A DNA stretch of 64,000 nt from Tsukamurella pulmonis. Its GTDB lineage: Bacteria; Actinomycetota; Actinomycetes; Mycobacteriales; Mycobacteriaceae. Every line of letters starts with the position of its first letter. The stretch's first letter is position 1. This document shows positions 38,524 to 48,572 of the stretch, one piece after another. The stretch is taken from assembly GCF_900103175.1 (NCBI RefSeq), contig NZ_FNLF01000002.1, positions 806,001 to 870,000 of the forward strand, in the 5' to 3' direction. The notes beneath the pieces are model-generated. The model was not told the DNA's origin and did no database searches. It saw only the letters and a list, made by a program, of their open reading frames with translations. Position numbers and translations under genes: made by a program.

Positions 38524-40437
38524 GTGACCGCAGAGACCCTTCAGTTCCAGGCTGAGACAGACCAACTGCTCTCGCTGATGATCCACTCCGTCTACTCGGA
38601 GAAGGACGTCTTCCTGCGCGAGTTGATCTCCAACGCCTCGGACGCCCTCGACAAGCTGCGGCTCGAGGCGTACCAGGACAAGGACCTCGATGCGGACGCC
38701 TCGGATCTGCACATCGAGCTGCGCCCCGACGCCGAGGCCTGCACGCTCACGATCAGCGACAACGGCATCGGTATGAGGCGCGAGGACGTCGTCGACCTCA
38801 TCGGCACCCTCGCCAAGTCCGGCACCGGCGAGCTCAAGCGCAAGCTCGAGGCGGCTAAGCAGGCCAAGGAACAGGGCGCCTCCGCGGAGCTGATCGGGCA
38901 GTTCGGCATCGGCTTCTACTCGGCGTTCATGGTCGCCGACCGCGTCGTGCTCACCACCCGCAAGGCCGGCGAGGACACCGCGACGCGTTGGGAGTCCGAG
39001 GGGCACGGCACCTACACCGTCACCGACCTCACCGGCGACGACGTGCCCGCCGGCCACGGCACGACCATCACCCTGCACCTGCGCGCCGCGGACGGCGACG
39101 AGAGCCTGCACGACTACGCCTCCGAGCACGTGCTGCGGACGGTGGTGCGGCGCTACAGCGACTTCATCGCCTTCCCCATCCGACTGGTGCTGCCCGCGTC
39201 CGAGGATGCCGACACCGAGGGCGAGAACACCGGCCCCGAGACGCTGAACTCCATGCAGGCGTTGTGGGCCCGCCCGAAGGACGAGGTCTCCGCCGAGGAG
39301 TACGCCGACTTCTACCGGCACATCAGCCACGCCTTCGACGAGCCGCTGGAGACGATCGCGTTCCGCGCCGAGGGCACCTTCGAGTACCAGGCGCTGCTGT
39401 TCATCCCGACGATGCCGCCCTTCGACATGTTCTACCGCAACACCAAGCCGGGGCCGGCGCTCTACGTCAAGCGCGTCTTCATCATGGACCACTGCGAGGC
39501 GCTGCTCCCGCCGTACCTGCGCTTCATCACCGGCGTCGTGGACGCACAGGACCTCTCGCTCAACGTCTCCCGCGAGATCCTGCAGAACGACCGCCACCTC
39601 GTGATGATCCGCAAGCGCCTCGTCAAGCGGGTCCTGCAGACGATCACCGCCCTGCGCGAGAACGAGCGGGAGAAGTACGAGACCTTCTGGACCGCGTTCG
39701 GCGCGGTCCTCAAGGAGGGCCTGCTCGACGATCAGGACAACCGCGAAACCCTGCTCAAGGCATCGTCGTTCGCGTCGACCTTCAGCGAGGACGGCACCAC
39801 GGGCCTCGCGGAGTACGTCTCGCGCATGCCCGAGGGACAGGACGTGATCTACTACGCCACCGGCGAGTCGCGGCGGCAGCTCGAGTCGTCCCCGCACCTG
39901 GAGGCGTTCGCCGCCAAGGGCTTCGAGGTACTGCTCCTCACCGACCAGGTCGACGAACTGTGGACCACGGGCGCGGAGTTCGACGGTAAGCGGTTCGTCT
40001 CCGTCGCCAAGGGCGAGGCCGATCTCGGCGACGACGCGCCGGAGGCCGAGGGCTTCGAGCCGCTCACGACGTGGCTCGCCGAGGTGCTGACCGACAAGGT
40101 CTCCGGTGTGCGCCTGACCTCGCGCCTGACCACTTCGCCCGCCTGCCTCGTGGGTGGCGAGTTCGACCTCACGCCGCAGCTCGAGCAGATGTACCGCGCC
40201 AGCGGCCAGGAGGTGCCGCGCACCCGCCGCACCCTGGAGCTCAACCCGGAGAACGACCTCGTCAAGGGCCTGCGCGACCGCGTCGTCGGCGACGGGGCCG
40301 CGCGCGACGACGAGGCACTCAAGGACGCCGCCGAGATCCTCTACGGCACCGCCGTTCTCGCCGAAGGTGGCGCACCGGCGGAGCCCGCCGAGTTCGCCGC
40401 CGTGCTCGCGCGGCATCTGGCGCGCGAGCTCGCCTGA
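38524..40437 (+). CDS. htpG: Molecular chaperone HtpG (Hsp90)
   Basis: A 637-residue Hsp90. The GHKL ATP site is intact: ELISNASDALDKLR (catalytic Glu and Asn), LTISDNGIGMRREDV, and IGQFGIGFYSAFMVAD. The middle domain has NVSREILQND with the ATPase Arg, and the C-terminal domain follows. The GTG start has AGAAAGG seven bases upstream. It is next to groEL on the same strand but separated by a hairpin, so it is probably its own heat-shock unit. Confidence 0.97.
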   Translation: MTAETLQFQAETDQLLSLMIHSVYSEKDVFLRELISNASDALDKLRLEAYQDKDLDADASDLHIELRPDAEACTLTISDNGIGMRREDVVDLIGTLAKSGTGELKRKLEAAKQAKEQGASAELIGQFGIGFYSAFMVADRVVLTTRKAGEDTATRWESEGHGTYTVTDLTGDDVPAGHGTTITLHLRAADGDESLHDYASEHVLRTVVRRYSDFIAFPIRLVLPASEDADTEGENTGPETLNSMQALWARPKDEVSAEEYADFYRHISHAFDEPLETIAFRAEGTFEYQALLFIPTMPPFDMFYRNTKPGPALYVKRVFIMDHCEALLPPYLRFITGVVDAQDLSLNVSREILQNDRHLVMIRKRLVKRVLQTITALRENEREKYETFWTAFGAVLKEGLLDDQDNRETLLKASSFASTFSEDGTTGLAEYVSRMPEGQDVIYYATGESRRQLESSPHLEAFAAKGFEVLLLTDQVDELWTTGAEFDGKRFVSVAKGEADLGDDAPEAEGFEPLTTWLAEVLTDKVSGVRLTSRLTTSPACLVGGEFDLTPQLEQMYRASGQEVPRTRRTLELNPENDLVKGLRDRVVGDGAARDDEALKDAAEILYGTAVLAEGGAPAEPAEFAAVLARHLARELA

Positions 40438-40446
40438 TCGACGTAG

Positions 40447-40480
40447 GCCGCGGCGCCCGGCACTCCCGGGGCACCGCGGC
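40447..40480 (+). terminator. Terminator hairpin after htpG
   Basis: GCCGCGG and CCGCGGC arms with further CGG/CCG pairing inside, followed by TTTC, ten bases after the htpG stop. This is a plausible intrinsic terminator. Confidence 0.7.
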
Positions 40481-40560
40481 TTTCAGTCGGCGGCAAGCGG
40501 AGGGAAAGCAGGAATTGCCACGCTGGCGTCATCGCACAGAACTGTGCTGACGACGAAGGA

Positions 40561-41052
40561 GTGGCAGTGGCTTTCCCCGTAGCGCCTGAGCAGGGCTGGA
40601 TCCGACTGATCTGCCAGCCCGGTGACTCGCCTGACGCCTTCATCGAGTACGAGTACAGCGTGCACGTCAGCGCGTTCGTCGACAGCGTCGCCCGGATGGC
40701 GGCATGGGGTGAGTCGATCCTCCCCGTCGCCCCTGGCGACCATGTGCTCAGTGTGCAGTTGGGTACCGCTCTGGCGCTCGGTGGTCCCGGGATGGCGCTC
40801 GGCGTGCCGAGCGCGATGTTCGGCACGGCGAGTATCCCGCTCCGGGTGGCTGCGGGTCAGACGGTAACGGTGTTCTACGCCGCTCCCAACAGCGGCGGGA
40901 CGCCGGGGAGCTTCAGCTTCACGCCGCCGCCCCCGCCACCGACCAACGGCTACAAAGTCGTGCAGATCGCGATCCTGTGGATCTGTGGCGGCATTCTGCT
41001 CGCCATTCTGTTGGCGGCGCTCGCCCTCCTCGTCTTTGTCATGGCTGCCTAA
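40561..41052 (+). CDS. Tail-anchored small protein, unknown
   Basis: A 163-residue protein I do not recognise. The first 115 residues look like a beta-rich soluble domain (GWIRLICQPGDSPDAFIEYEYSVHVSAFVDS, PVAPGDHVLSVQLGTAL, IPLRVAAGQTVTVFYAAP). A proline run (TPPPPPPTNG) then leads into a C-terminal membrane helix at about 135-161. The layout suggests a cytoplasmic domain held at the membrane. GTG at 40561 follows a GAAGGA site. It has its own promoter space after the htpG terminator. Confidence 0.7.
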   Translation: MAVAFPVAPEQGWIRLICQPGDSPDAFIEYEYSVHVSAFVDSVARMAAWGESILPVAPGDHVLSVQLGTALALGGPGMALGVPSAMFGTASIPLRVAAGQTVTVFYAAPNSGGTPGSFSFTPPPPPPTNGYKVVQIAILWICGGILLAILLAALALLVFVMAA

Positions 41053-41094
41053 CCCCGATCCTGTTCGTCGAGGCATCGGCGTACCGTCGGGGAC

Positions 41095-41610
41095 ATGGAC
41101 GACGCGACGGCTGCACGGGACCTGCTCATCGACTCCTTCGCCCGCATCCTCGAGCACGCGGAGGACGTGACGGACGGGCTCACCGCGGAGATCGCGAACC
41201 GCCGGATCGTGCCGGAGGCCAACACGATCGCGTGGTTGGTGTGGCACAGCGCCCGGGTGATCGACGCGCAGCTCGCACCGATCACGGGCGTCGAGGAGGT
41301 CTGGACCGCAAGCGACTGGTACGGCCGCTTCGGTCTCGATCTGCCGCCGGAGTCCACCGGCTACGGGCACAGCCGCGCCGAGGCGGCCGAGGTGCACGGG
41401 AGCGACGCGCTGCTCATCGGGTACTTCCGCGACGTCGACGCGATGGCGCAGCGCTACCTGGCCGGCATCACCGAGCACGAGCTGGCCCGCGTGATCGACG
41501 AGGCGTGGGACCCGCCGGTCACCGTCGCGGTGCGGCTGGTGAGCATCGTCGACGACTGTGCCCAGCACCTCGGCGCTGCCGCCTATCTCAAGGGCGCACT
41601 CGTTCCCTGA
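41095..41610 (+). CDS. DinB/DUF664 family protein (mycothiol-dependent type)
   Basis: A 171-residue four-helix DinB-like protein. The metal-ligand histidines are likely those in TIAWLVWHSARVIDAQL and near the C terminus in DDCAQHLGAAAYLKG. It matches the DUF664 branch, some of whose members are mycothiol-dependent transferases; its own substrate is unknown. Its ATG follows the previous stop by about 40 bases. It converges with the PucR-type regulator, with eleven bases between stops. Confidence 0.82.
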   Translation: MDDATAARDLLIDSFARILEHAEDVTDGLTAEIANRRIVPEANTIAWLVWHSARVIDAQLAPITGVEEVWTASDWYGRFGLDLPPESTGYGHSRAEAAEVHGSDALLIGYFRDVDAMAQRYLAGITEHELARVIDEAWDPPVTVAVRLVSIVDDCAQHLGAAAYLKGALVP

Positions 41611-41620
41611 GCCGGGGCGG

Positions 41621-42832
41621 TCAAGAGATGGGGCCGAACGTCCGCACGCAGTGCAGTGCCAGCTCCACGTGCACCCGCCGTTCATCGATCGGGTGCCCCA
41701 GCAGCTGCTCGATCTGCCGAATCCGATAGCGAACGGTGTTGGGGTGCAGCACCAGCGCCTCGCCCGCGGCCCGCGCATCGCCTCCGGCGCCGAGGAACGC
41801 CAGGGCCGTCTCCCGCAGCCGCGCAGCCGAATCCGTCGGCGCGGCGAGCTCGCCGAGCTCCCGCTGGATCAGCGTCCGCGCACCGGCCGGGCCCGCGATC
41901 CCGTGCGCCAGGCACGCCAGCTCCGCGTCCTCGTAGGCGACGGCCCGCCTTCCGGTCCGCTGCGCGACCTCCAGTGCCGCAGCGGCTTCGGCTTCGCTGC
42001 GCCGGAACCCGTCGATCCCGGGATGCGCGGTGCCGAGGGCGCAGCGCACCGTCGGGGCAAGGTCCTGCAGGTCGGGCGTCGCGGAACCGGCGCTCCAACA
42101 GCGCAGTGACCGCGCCCCGGTGCGCAGGGCCAGGCGGTGCTCGCCGCCGACGGCGCGGTGCACCGCGAGCCCCGCGCGCTCGAGGAGGCGGTGCACGTCG
42201 GCGTCGGGGACACCGTCGTCGACCCACAGGACGTAGGCGGTGTGCGTCGCGGTCACCGGGTAGCCGAGCGCCGCACTGACCTCGCCCGCGTCGACCTCCT
42301 GCCCGGACAGCACGGCCTCCACGGCGCCGGCCTGCCGGGCGAGCGCGCCGCGCTGCCACTGCTCGCGCTCGGCGGTGAAGGTGCCGATCATCTCCTCGAT
42401 CGCGTTGTCGAGCCAGTCCGTGGTCCGCGGCCAGAAGTACAGCAGCACCTCGCTGCGCACCTGCACGTCGTCGATCTCGGCGGCCGTCGTCCCGGTGAAG
42501 ACCTCCCACGCCGCGTTCTGCCCGAAGCGGTACACGCCGAGCAGCACCTGGATCTCGAAGCCGCGCCGGGCCATCGTCCGGGCCAGGTCGTGCGTCTCCT
42601 CGCCGGGGCTCGCCGTCGACGACGTGCGGGTGATCGCCGAGAGCACGCCGCGCCAGTGCGCCCGTGTGCTCGCGTCGAGCTCGGCGCGGAGCAACGGCTC
42701 GCTCATCGCGGGGATCGCGGTCACGATCGCGTCGTCCACCGTGGCGACCATCGCGTCCAGCATCCGCTCGTTCTCGGCATTGCGGGAGAACTCCGTGAGC
42801 CAGTCGCGGGCCGGCGCGCTCAGGTGGCCCAT
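41621..42832 (-). CDS. PucR/CdaR-type transcriptional regulator
   Basis: A 403-residue regulator with a C-terminal PucR helix-turn-helix (AGEALVLHPNTVRYRIRQIEQLLGHPIDERR), a GGDEF-like central part of the CdaR type, and an N-terminal ligand region. The start is uncertain: ATG at 42832 gives MGHLSAPARDWL, while GTG at 42883 would add 17 residues, and neither has a clear ribosome site. It is divergent from the aldehyde dehydrogenase and alcohol oxidase genes and is the obvious candidate to control them. The spacer 42833-42959 shows no strong operator. Confidence 0.87.
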   Translation of the reverse strand: MGHLSAPARDWLTEFSRNAENERMLDAMVATVDDAIVTAIPAMSEPLLRAELDASTRAHWRGVLSAITRTSSTASPGEETHDLARTMARRGFEIQVLLGVYRFGQNAAWEVFTGTTAAEIDDVQVRSEVLLYFWPRTTDWLDNAIEEMIGTFTAEREQWQRGALARQAGAVEAVLSGQEVDAGEVSAALGYPVTATHTAYVLWVDDGVPDADVHRLLERAGLAVHRAVGGEHRLALRTGARSLRCWSAGSATPDLQDLAPTVRCALGTAHPGIDGFRRSEAEAAAALEVAQRTGRRAVAYEDAELACLAHGIAGPAGARTLIQRELGELAAPTDSAARLRETALAFLGAGGDARAAGEALVLHPNTVRYRIRQIEQLLGHPIDERRVHVELALHCVRTFGPIS

Positions 42833-42959
42833 CGGGCCTGCTTTTTGTTCCGGGGGACAAATCCCGCTTCGATCGTTGCTCACGACACCAAGAATATGAC
42901 GTCGATCACAACAGAACATAGGAGTGCCGAACAACACAGCCGACCGCAGGAGTCCGACG

Positions 42960-44381
<1,422 letters not shown>

Positions 44382-44422
44382 GCGCCCACCCGACCGCACC
44401 TACTCCCGTAAGGAACACCGCC

Positions 44423-46393
44423 ATGAGCTTCACCTTCGACGCGCGCCGCCGCGCCACCCTCACCGCCGTCGTCGACACCTTCGTCGCCTCGGTCCCCCGC
44501 GAGGACGACCCCACCGGATTCTGGGCCGTCAAGGGCAGCGACCTGCAGGTCGACGCCGCCGTGGAGGAGTACCTCCTCGGTCACCTCCCCGAGGAGCAGC
44601 TGGAGGGCCTCGGCGAGCTCCTCGACACCGCCGCCCTCGTCGGCATGAAGAACCAGCCGCAGGCGATCCGCGAGGTGATCCTCGCGAACCTCTCCGGCAT
44701 CGCGCCCGAGGCGGGCCTCGCCGTCGCGAGCCTGTGCCAGCTGTCCACCATGATCGCCTACGGCCTCATGGACGAGCAGGGCCGCAACCCGCTCTGGGCC
44801 GGAATGGGCTATCCGGGACCGGTGTCCGCGCCGCCCGCGACTCCCAAGACCATCACCACGATCGCCCCGACCGCGGGCGAGACCCTCACCGCCGACGTCG
44901 TGATCGTCGGCAGCGGCAGCGGCGGCGGCGTCACCGCCGCCGAGCTGGCCCGCGCGGGCAAGAAGGTCATCGTGGTCGAGGGCGGCTCGTACCGCAACGA
45001 GGCCGACTTCGTGCAGAACGAGCTCTTCGCCTACCAGACCCTGTTCCTACGCGGCGGCTTCTTCCCGACGGCCGACGGCACCGTGATGCTCGCGGCCGGC
45101 GCCACCGTCGGCGGCGGGAGCACGGTGAACTGGTCCAACTCGCTCCGCACCCCCGACGTGGTGCGCAAGGAGTGGGCCGACGCCGGCCTCGAGGACGCCC
45201 TCGGCCCCGAGTTCGACGAGCACCTCGACGCGGTCTTCTCGCGGATGGGCTGCAACAGCGAGGTCGCCACCCAGAACGGCCCGCACCGGATGCTCGCGGC
45301 CGGCGCGGCGGGCCTGGGCTACTCCTACCGGCTCGCCGACCTCAACGTGAACCCGGACCGCTACGACGTGGTGCGCAGCGCCTACAGCGGCATGGGGGAT
45401 CAGACCGGCGCGAAGAACGGCACGATGCGCACGTTCCTGCAGGACGCCTCCGACGCCGGCGCGCGCCTGCTGCCGAACACCCGGATCGCCACCGTCACCA
45501 CCGTGGACGCGGCCGACGGTGTGCGCACCACCACCGGCGTGGAGGGTGTGCACACCGACCCCGCCACCGGCGCGCAGACGCCGGTGCGGATCGAGGCGCC
45601 CACCGTGGTCGTGGCCGCCGGCAGCCTGGAGACGCCGGCGCTCCTGCTGCGCTCCGGGATCGGCGGCCCCGCCGTCGGGCAGAGCCTGCGCCTGCACCCC
45701 GCGACGCTGGTGAGCGGCATCTACGACGAGCCGATGGCGCCGTGGGAGGGTCCCGCGATGGCCGGCGTGATGAACGAGTTCGCCGACGCCGATGCGGGGT
45801 ACGGGTTCCTCATCGAATGCGTGCAGCACCTGCCGGGGCTGTTCGCGAGCATCGTGCCCTGGCTGGGCGGCGAGCGGCACAAGGAGCTGGCCGCGCAGTA
45901 CGGCAACCGTGCCGACTGGGTGGTGCTGGTCAAGGACCGCGGCACGGGCACCGTCACCATCGGCCCCGACGGCGAGGCTGTGCACACCTACCCCTTCGAC
46001 GACGAGCTGGACCGCAAGCACCTGCGGGAGGGCATCGCGGTCTCGATCCGGATGCAGGAGGCGGCGGGCGCCCAGCAGATCTACCTCTCCGGCCAGCGCT
46101 TCGAGCCGTGGCGTCGCGGCGACGATCTGGAGGCCTACATCGCGAAGGTCAACGAGATCCCGATCGGTCCCGGCGGCACCCCGGTGTTCAGCGCGCACCA
46201 GATGTGCAGCGCCCCACTGGGTGCGGATCCGGCGACGTCAGTGGCGAATCCGTCGGGCGAGCTGCACGACACCCGCGGCGTGTGGATCGCCGACGCCAGC
46301 GGCATGCCCACCTGCTCCGGCGTGAACCCGATGATCACCACGATGGCGCTGGCGCACCGCACCGCGACCAACCTGCTCGCTGCGGACGCCTGA
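44423..46393 (+). CDS. GMC oxidoreductase (fatty-alcohol-oxidase-like)
   Basis: A 656-residue flavoprotein with an unusual alpha-helical N-terminal 150 residues before the FAD fold, as in long-chain alcohol oxidases. The FAD motif VVIVGSGSGGGVTAAELARAGK (glycines at 163-169) is complete, GATVGGGSTVNWS is the second GMC signature, and HQMCSAPLG plus GVNPMITTMAL form the C-terminal active-site region. It probably oxidises an alcohol to an aldehyde for the upstream dehydrogenase. An AAGGA site precedes the ATG. Confidence 0.9.
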   Translation: MSFTFDARRRATLTAVVDTFVASVPREDDPTGFWAVKGSDLQVDAAVEEYLLGHLPEEQLEGLGELLDTAALVGMKNQPQAIREVILANLSGIAPEAGLAVASLCQLSTMIAYGLMDEQGRNPLWAGMGYPGPVSAPPATPKTITTIAPTAGETLTADVVIVGSGSGGGVTAAELARAGKKVIVVEGGSYRNEADFVQNELFAYQTLFLRGGFFPTADGTVMLAAGATVGGGSTVNWSNSLRTPDVVRKEWADAGLEDALGPEFDEHLDAVFSRMGCNSEVATQNGPHRMLAAGAAGLGYSYRLADLNVNPDRYDVVRSAYSGMGDQTGAKNGTMRTFLQDASDAGARLLPNTRIATVTTVDAADGVRTTTGVEGVHTDPATGAQTPVRIEAPTVVVAAGSLETPALLLRSGIGGPAVGQSLRLHPATLVSGIYDEPMAPWEGPAMAGVMNEFADADAGYGFLIECVQHLPGLFASIVPWLGGERHKELAAQYGNRADWVVLVKDRGTGTVTIGPDGEAVHTYPFDDELDRKHLREGIAVSIRMQEAAGAQQIYLSGQRFEPWRRGDDLEAYIAKVNEIPIGPGGTPVFSAHQMCSAPLGADPATSVANPSGELHDTRGVWIADASGMPTCSGVNPMITTMALAHRTATNLLAADA

Positions 46394-46404
46394 CCGCCGA
46401 ACCT

Positions 46405-46467
46405 AAACCGGCCCGTTTCTCGATCAGACGGATGTATTTCCATCCTGATCGAAAAACGGGCCGGTTT
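46405..46467. terminator. Dispersed inverted repeat, copy 3 (bidirectional terminator)
   Basis: A 23-base stem with one mismatch (left arm begins AAACCGGCCCGTTTCTCG) and a 17-base loop. It lies between the convergent stops of the GMC oxidase and the LLM oxidoreductase. The CTCGATCAG inner part and the AAACCGG outer part match copy 2 at 25407. Confidence 0.85.
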
Positions 46468-46479
46468 CGGCAGCCGTGG

Positions 46480-47406
46480 TCAGAGGTCAGCGACCTGCGG
46501 CAGCACCTCGGCGCCGATCCACTCCACGTGGTCGAGATCGCTCTGGTCGAGAACCTGCAGGTAGACGCGCTGGGCGCCGGCCTCGGCGAAGGTGCCCAGC
46601 TTGTCGACGATCTCCGCGGCGGAGCCGGTGAGTCCGTTCTCCCGTAGCTCGGGGAGCTGGCGGCCGATGGTCGCGGCGCGGCGCGCGACCGTCGCCTCGT
46701 CGGAACCGCCGCACACCACCTGCGCGGCGGACTTGATGATCGACTTCGGATCGCGGCCGGCTGCGGTGGCGGCGGCGTCGACACGGGCCCACACGGCCGC
46801 GGCCTCCTCGACCGGCACGAAGGGCGTGTTGTACTCGTCGGCGAAGCGCGCGGCCAGGGCGGCGCTGCGCTTCTTACCGGTGCCGCCGAGCACGATCGGC
46901 ACGTGCGCCTGCGCGGGCTTGGGCAGCGCGGGGGAGTCCACGAGCGAGAAGTGCTCACCGCGGAAGGTGTACCGGCCCTGCGCCTCCCACAGTCCGGTGA
47001 CGATCTCCAGGGTCTCCTCGAACCGCGCGAAGCGCTCCTTGACGTCGGGGAAGGGGATCGCGTACGCGGCGTGCTCCTCGGAGAACCAGCCGGCGCCGAG
47101 CCCCAGCTCCACGCGCCCGCCCGACATCTCGTCGACCTGCGCGACGGAGATTGCCAGCGGACCGGGGAAGCGGAAGGTCGCGGAGGTGACCAGGGTGCCG
47201 AGGCGGATGGTGGAGGTCTCCCGCCCGATCGCGCCCAGGGTGATCCACGAGTCGGTGGGGCCGGGCGCCCCGTCGACGTTCATCGCCACGTAGTGGTCGG
47301 ATCGGAAGAACGCGCCGAAGCCGGCGGCCTCCGCGGTCCGCGCGACGGCGAGCTGGTCGGCGTAGGTGGCACCCTGCTGGGGTTCGACGAAGATGCGTAG
47401 CTCCAT
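46480..47406 (-). CDS. LLM class F420-dependent oxidoreductase
   Basis: A 308-residue luciferase-like monooxygenase-fold protein. It has FGAFFRSDHYVAM, TIRLGTLVTSATFRFPGPLA, ELGLGAGWFSEEHAAYAIPFP and VPIVLGGTGKKR, the pattern of the F420-dependent branch found in mycobacteria. The exact substrate is unknown. ATG at 47406 (MELRIFVEPQQG) was preferred to an upstream start that adds a non-conserved segment. It is divergent from the siderophore-binding lipoprotein gene. Confidence 0.9.
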   Translation of the reverse strand: MELRIFVEPQQGATYADQLAVARTAEAAGFGAFFRSDHYVAMNVDGAPGPTDSWITLGAIGRETSTIRLGTLVTSATFRFPGPLAISVAQVDEMSGGRVELGLGAGWFSEEHAAYAIPFPDVKERFARFEETLEIVTGLWEAQGRYTFRGEHFSLVDSPALPKPAQAHVPIVLGGTGKKRSAALAARFADEYNTPFVPVEEAAAVWARVDAAATAAGRDPKSIIKSAAQVVCGGSDEATVARRAATIGRQLPELRENGLTGSAAEIVDKLGTFAEAGAQRVYLQVLDQSDLDHVEWIGAEVLPQVADL

Positions 47407-47479
47407 GGGAGACCACTGTGCCACTCCGGCTGGAGACGCGTGCGATCGATGGGCACAGGGCCGGCCGGCGGCCATATGG

Positions 47480-47498
47480 TTTGATAAGCCTGTCCTAA
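47480..47498. promoter_or_regulatory. IdeR/DtxR-like iron box 1
   Basis: Read on the minus strand, TTAGGACAGGCTTATCAAA matches about 15 of 19 positions of the TTAGGTTAGGCTAACCTAA-type iron box. It lies 22 bases before the ATG of an iron-siderophore binding lipoprotein, the expected position for iron repression. Confidence 0.7.
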
Positions 47499-47519
47499 AT
47501 GTTCTGAGAAAGGCACTTC

Positions 47520-48506
47520 ATGGCCAAGCATGTGCGATACCTGGTCGCCATCCTGTGCGCCGTCGGCCTGGTCGCCGGTTGCGGCGGTGGCTCGTCCGAC
47601 TCCGGCACCGACGCGGGCGCGACGCGCACCGTCAGCACGGTCAAGGGCGACATCACGATCCCCGTCGCGCCGAAGCGGGTCGTGCTGCTCAACTACAACC
47701 TCGCGGGCTACCTCTACGACCTCGGCCTGCCCGTGGTGTCGATGGTCACCGAGTACACCGACCGCGATCCCGCGACGGCGCAGCCCTTCGACGCCTGGAA
47801 GGACGACTTCACCAAGGCCGGGACGAAGTTCATGCACTGGCCGGCCGGTGGCTACAACCTCGAGGCGATCGCCGCGGAGAAGCCCGACCTCATCGTCGGC
47901 GGCGGTCTCGGCTTCCCGTTCAAGCAGACGAACGACGCCTACGACCGGCTCAAGGCCATCGCGCCGACCCTCGTGGTCGACAACAAGGCGGAGAGCTGGA
48001 ATCAGCAGTTCGAGTTCCTCGCCAAGGCCTTCGACCAGCCGCAGGTGTACCAGGACGCCGTGAAGAAGTACGACGCGCGCGTCGCGCAGGTCAAGGCGGC
48101 CATCACGCCGCCGCCCGGCCCCGTGGCCTTCCTCTCGATGACCGCACAGGGCAAGGCCTACGGCCTGATCGAGAACCGCGGCGTCCCGGCCGAATTCGCC
48201 AAGCTCGGCATCGAGCCCGCCCCGATCTTCGCGAGCGGCAAATTCAAGCCGTACACCGCCGGCGGCGACTCCTACGAGATCACCCCGGAACAGCTGCCCA
48301 GCACGGTGACGCAGCCCTCGGTGTTCATCGTCGGCTTCAGCGGGCAGACCTTCGACGCGAACTCGCTGCGCTCGCAGCCGGTCTACGCCTCGCTCCCGGC
48401 GTTCTCCGCGAACCGTGCCTTCGACCTGCCGTACTGGGTCCAGCGCCCCGACTTCGACAAGGCGATGGCCACCCTCGACGTCGTCGAGAAGATGTTCACG
48501 AAGTAG
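47520..48506 (+). CDS. Ferric-siderophore binding lipoprotein 1
   Basis: A 328-residue FecB-like substrate-binding protein with lipobox VAGC (Cys21), then GDITIPVAPKRVVLLNYNLAGYLYDLGLPVV, the typical first lobe, and IAAEKPDLIVGGG. It should deliver a ferric siderophore to a FecCD transporter; no permease or ATPase is adjacent, so these lie elsewhere. Iron control is suggested by the upstream iron box. It converges on NRPS 1 with a perfect 18-bp hairpin between. Confidence 0.9.
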   Translation: MAKHVRYLVAILCAVGLVAGCGGGSSDSGTDAGATRTVSTVKGDITIPVAPKRVVLLNYNLAGYLYDLGLPVVSMVTEYTDRDPATAQPFDAWKDDFTKAGTKFMHWPAGGYNLEAIAAEKPDLIVGGGLGFPFKQTNDAYDRLKAIAPTLVVDNKAESWNQQFEFLAKAFDQPQVYQDAVKKYDARVAQVKAAITPPPGPVAFLSMTAQGKAYGLIENRGVPAEFAKLGIEPAPIFASGKFKPYTAGGDSYEITPEQLPSTVTQPSVFIVGFSGQTFDANSLRSQPVYASLPAFSANRAFDLPYWVQRPDFDKAMATLDVVEKMFTK

Positions 48507-48516
48507 TCCGCCCCGA

Positions 48517-48559
48517 ACCACGAGAGCCGCGGCCGAGGAATCTTCGGCCGCGGCTCTCG
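48517..48559. terminator. Bidirectional terminator between binding protein and NRPS 1
   Basis: A perfect 18-base stem (CACGAGAGCCGCGGCCGA and its complement) with a seven-base loop, placed between the two convergent stops. Confidence 0.9.
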
Positions 48560-48572
48560 TGCGTTGCGGGTG

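Noticed and set aside
46405-46467. Insertion sequence remnant or attachment site
   Set aside because: There are no flanking direct repeats or transposase fragments, and it sits exactly between convergent stops like a terminator.
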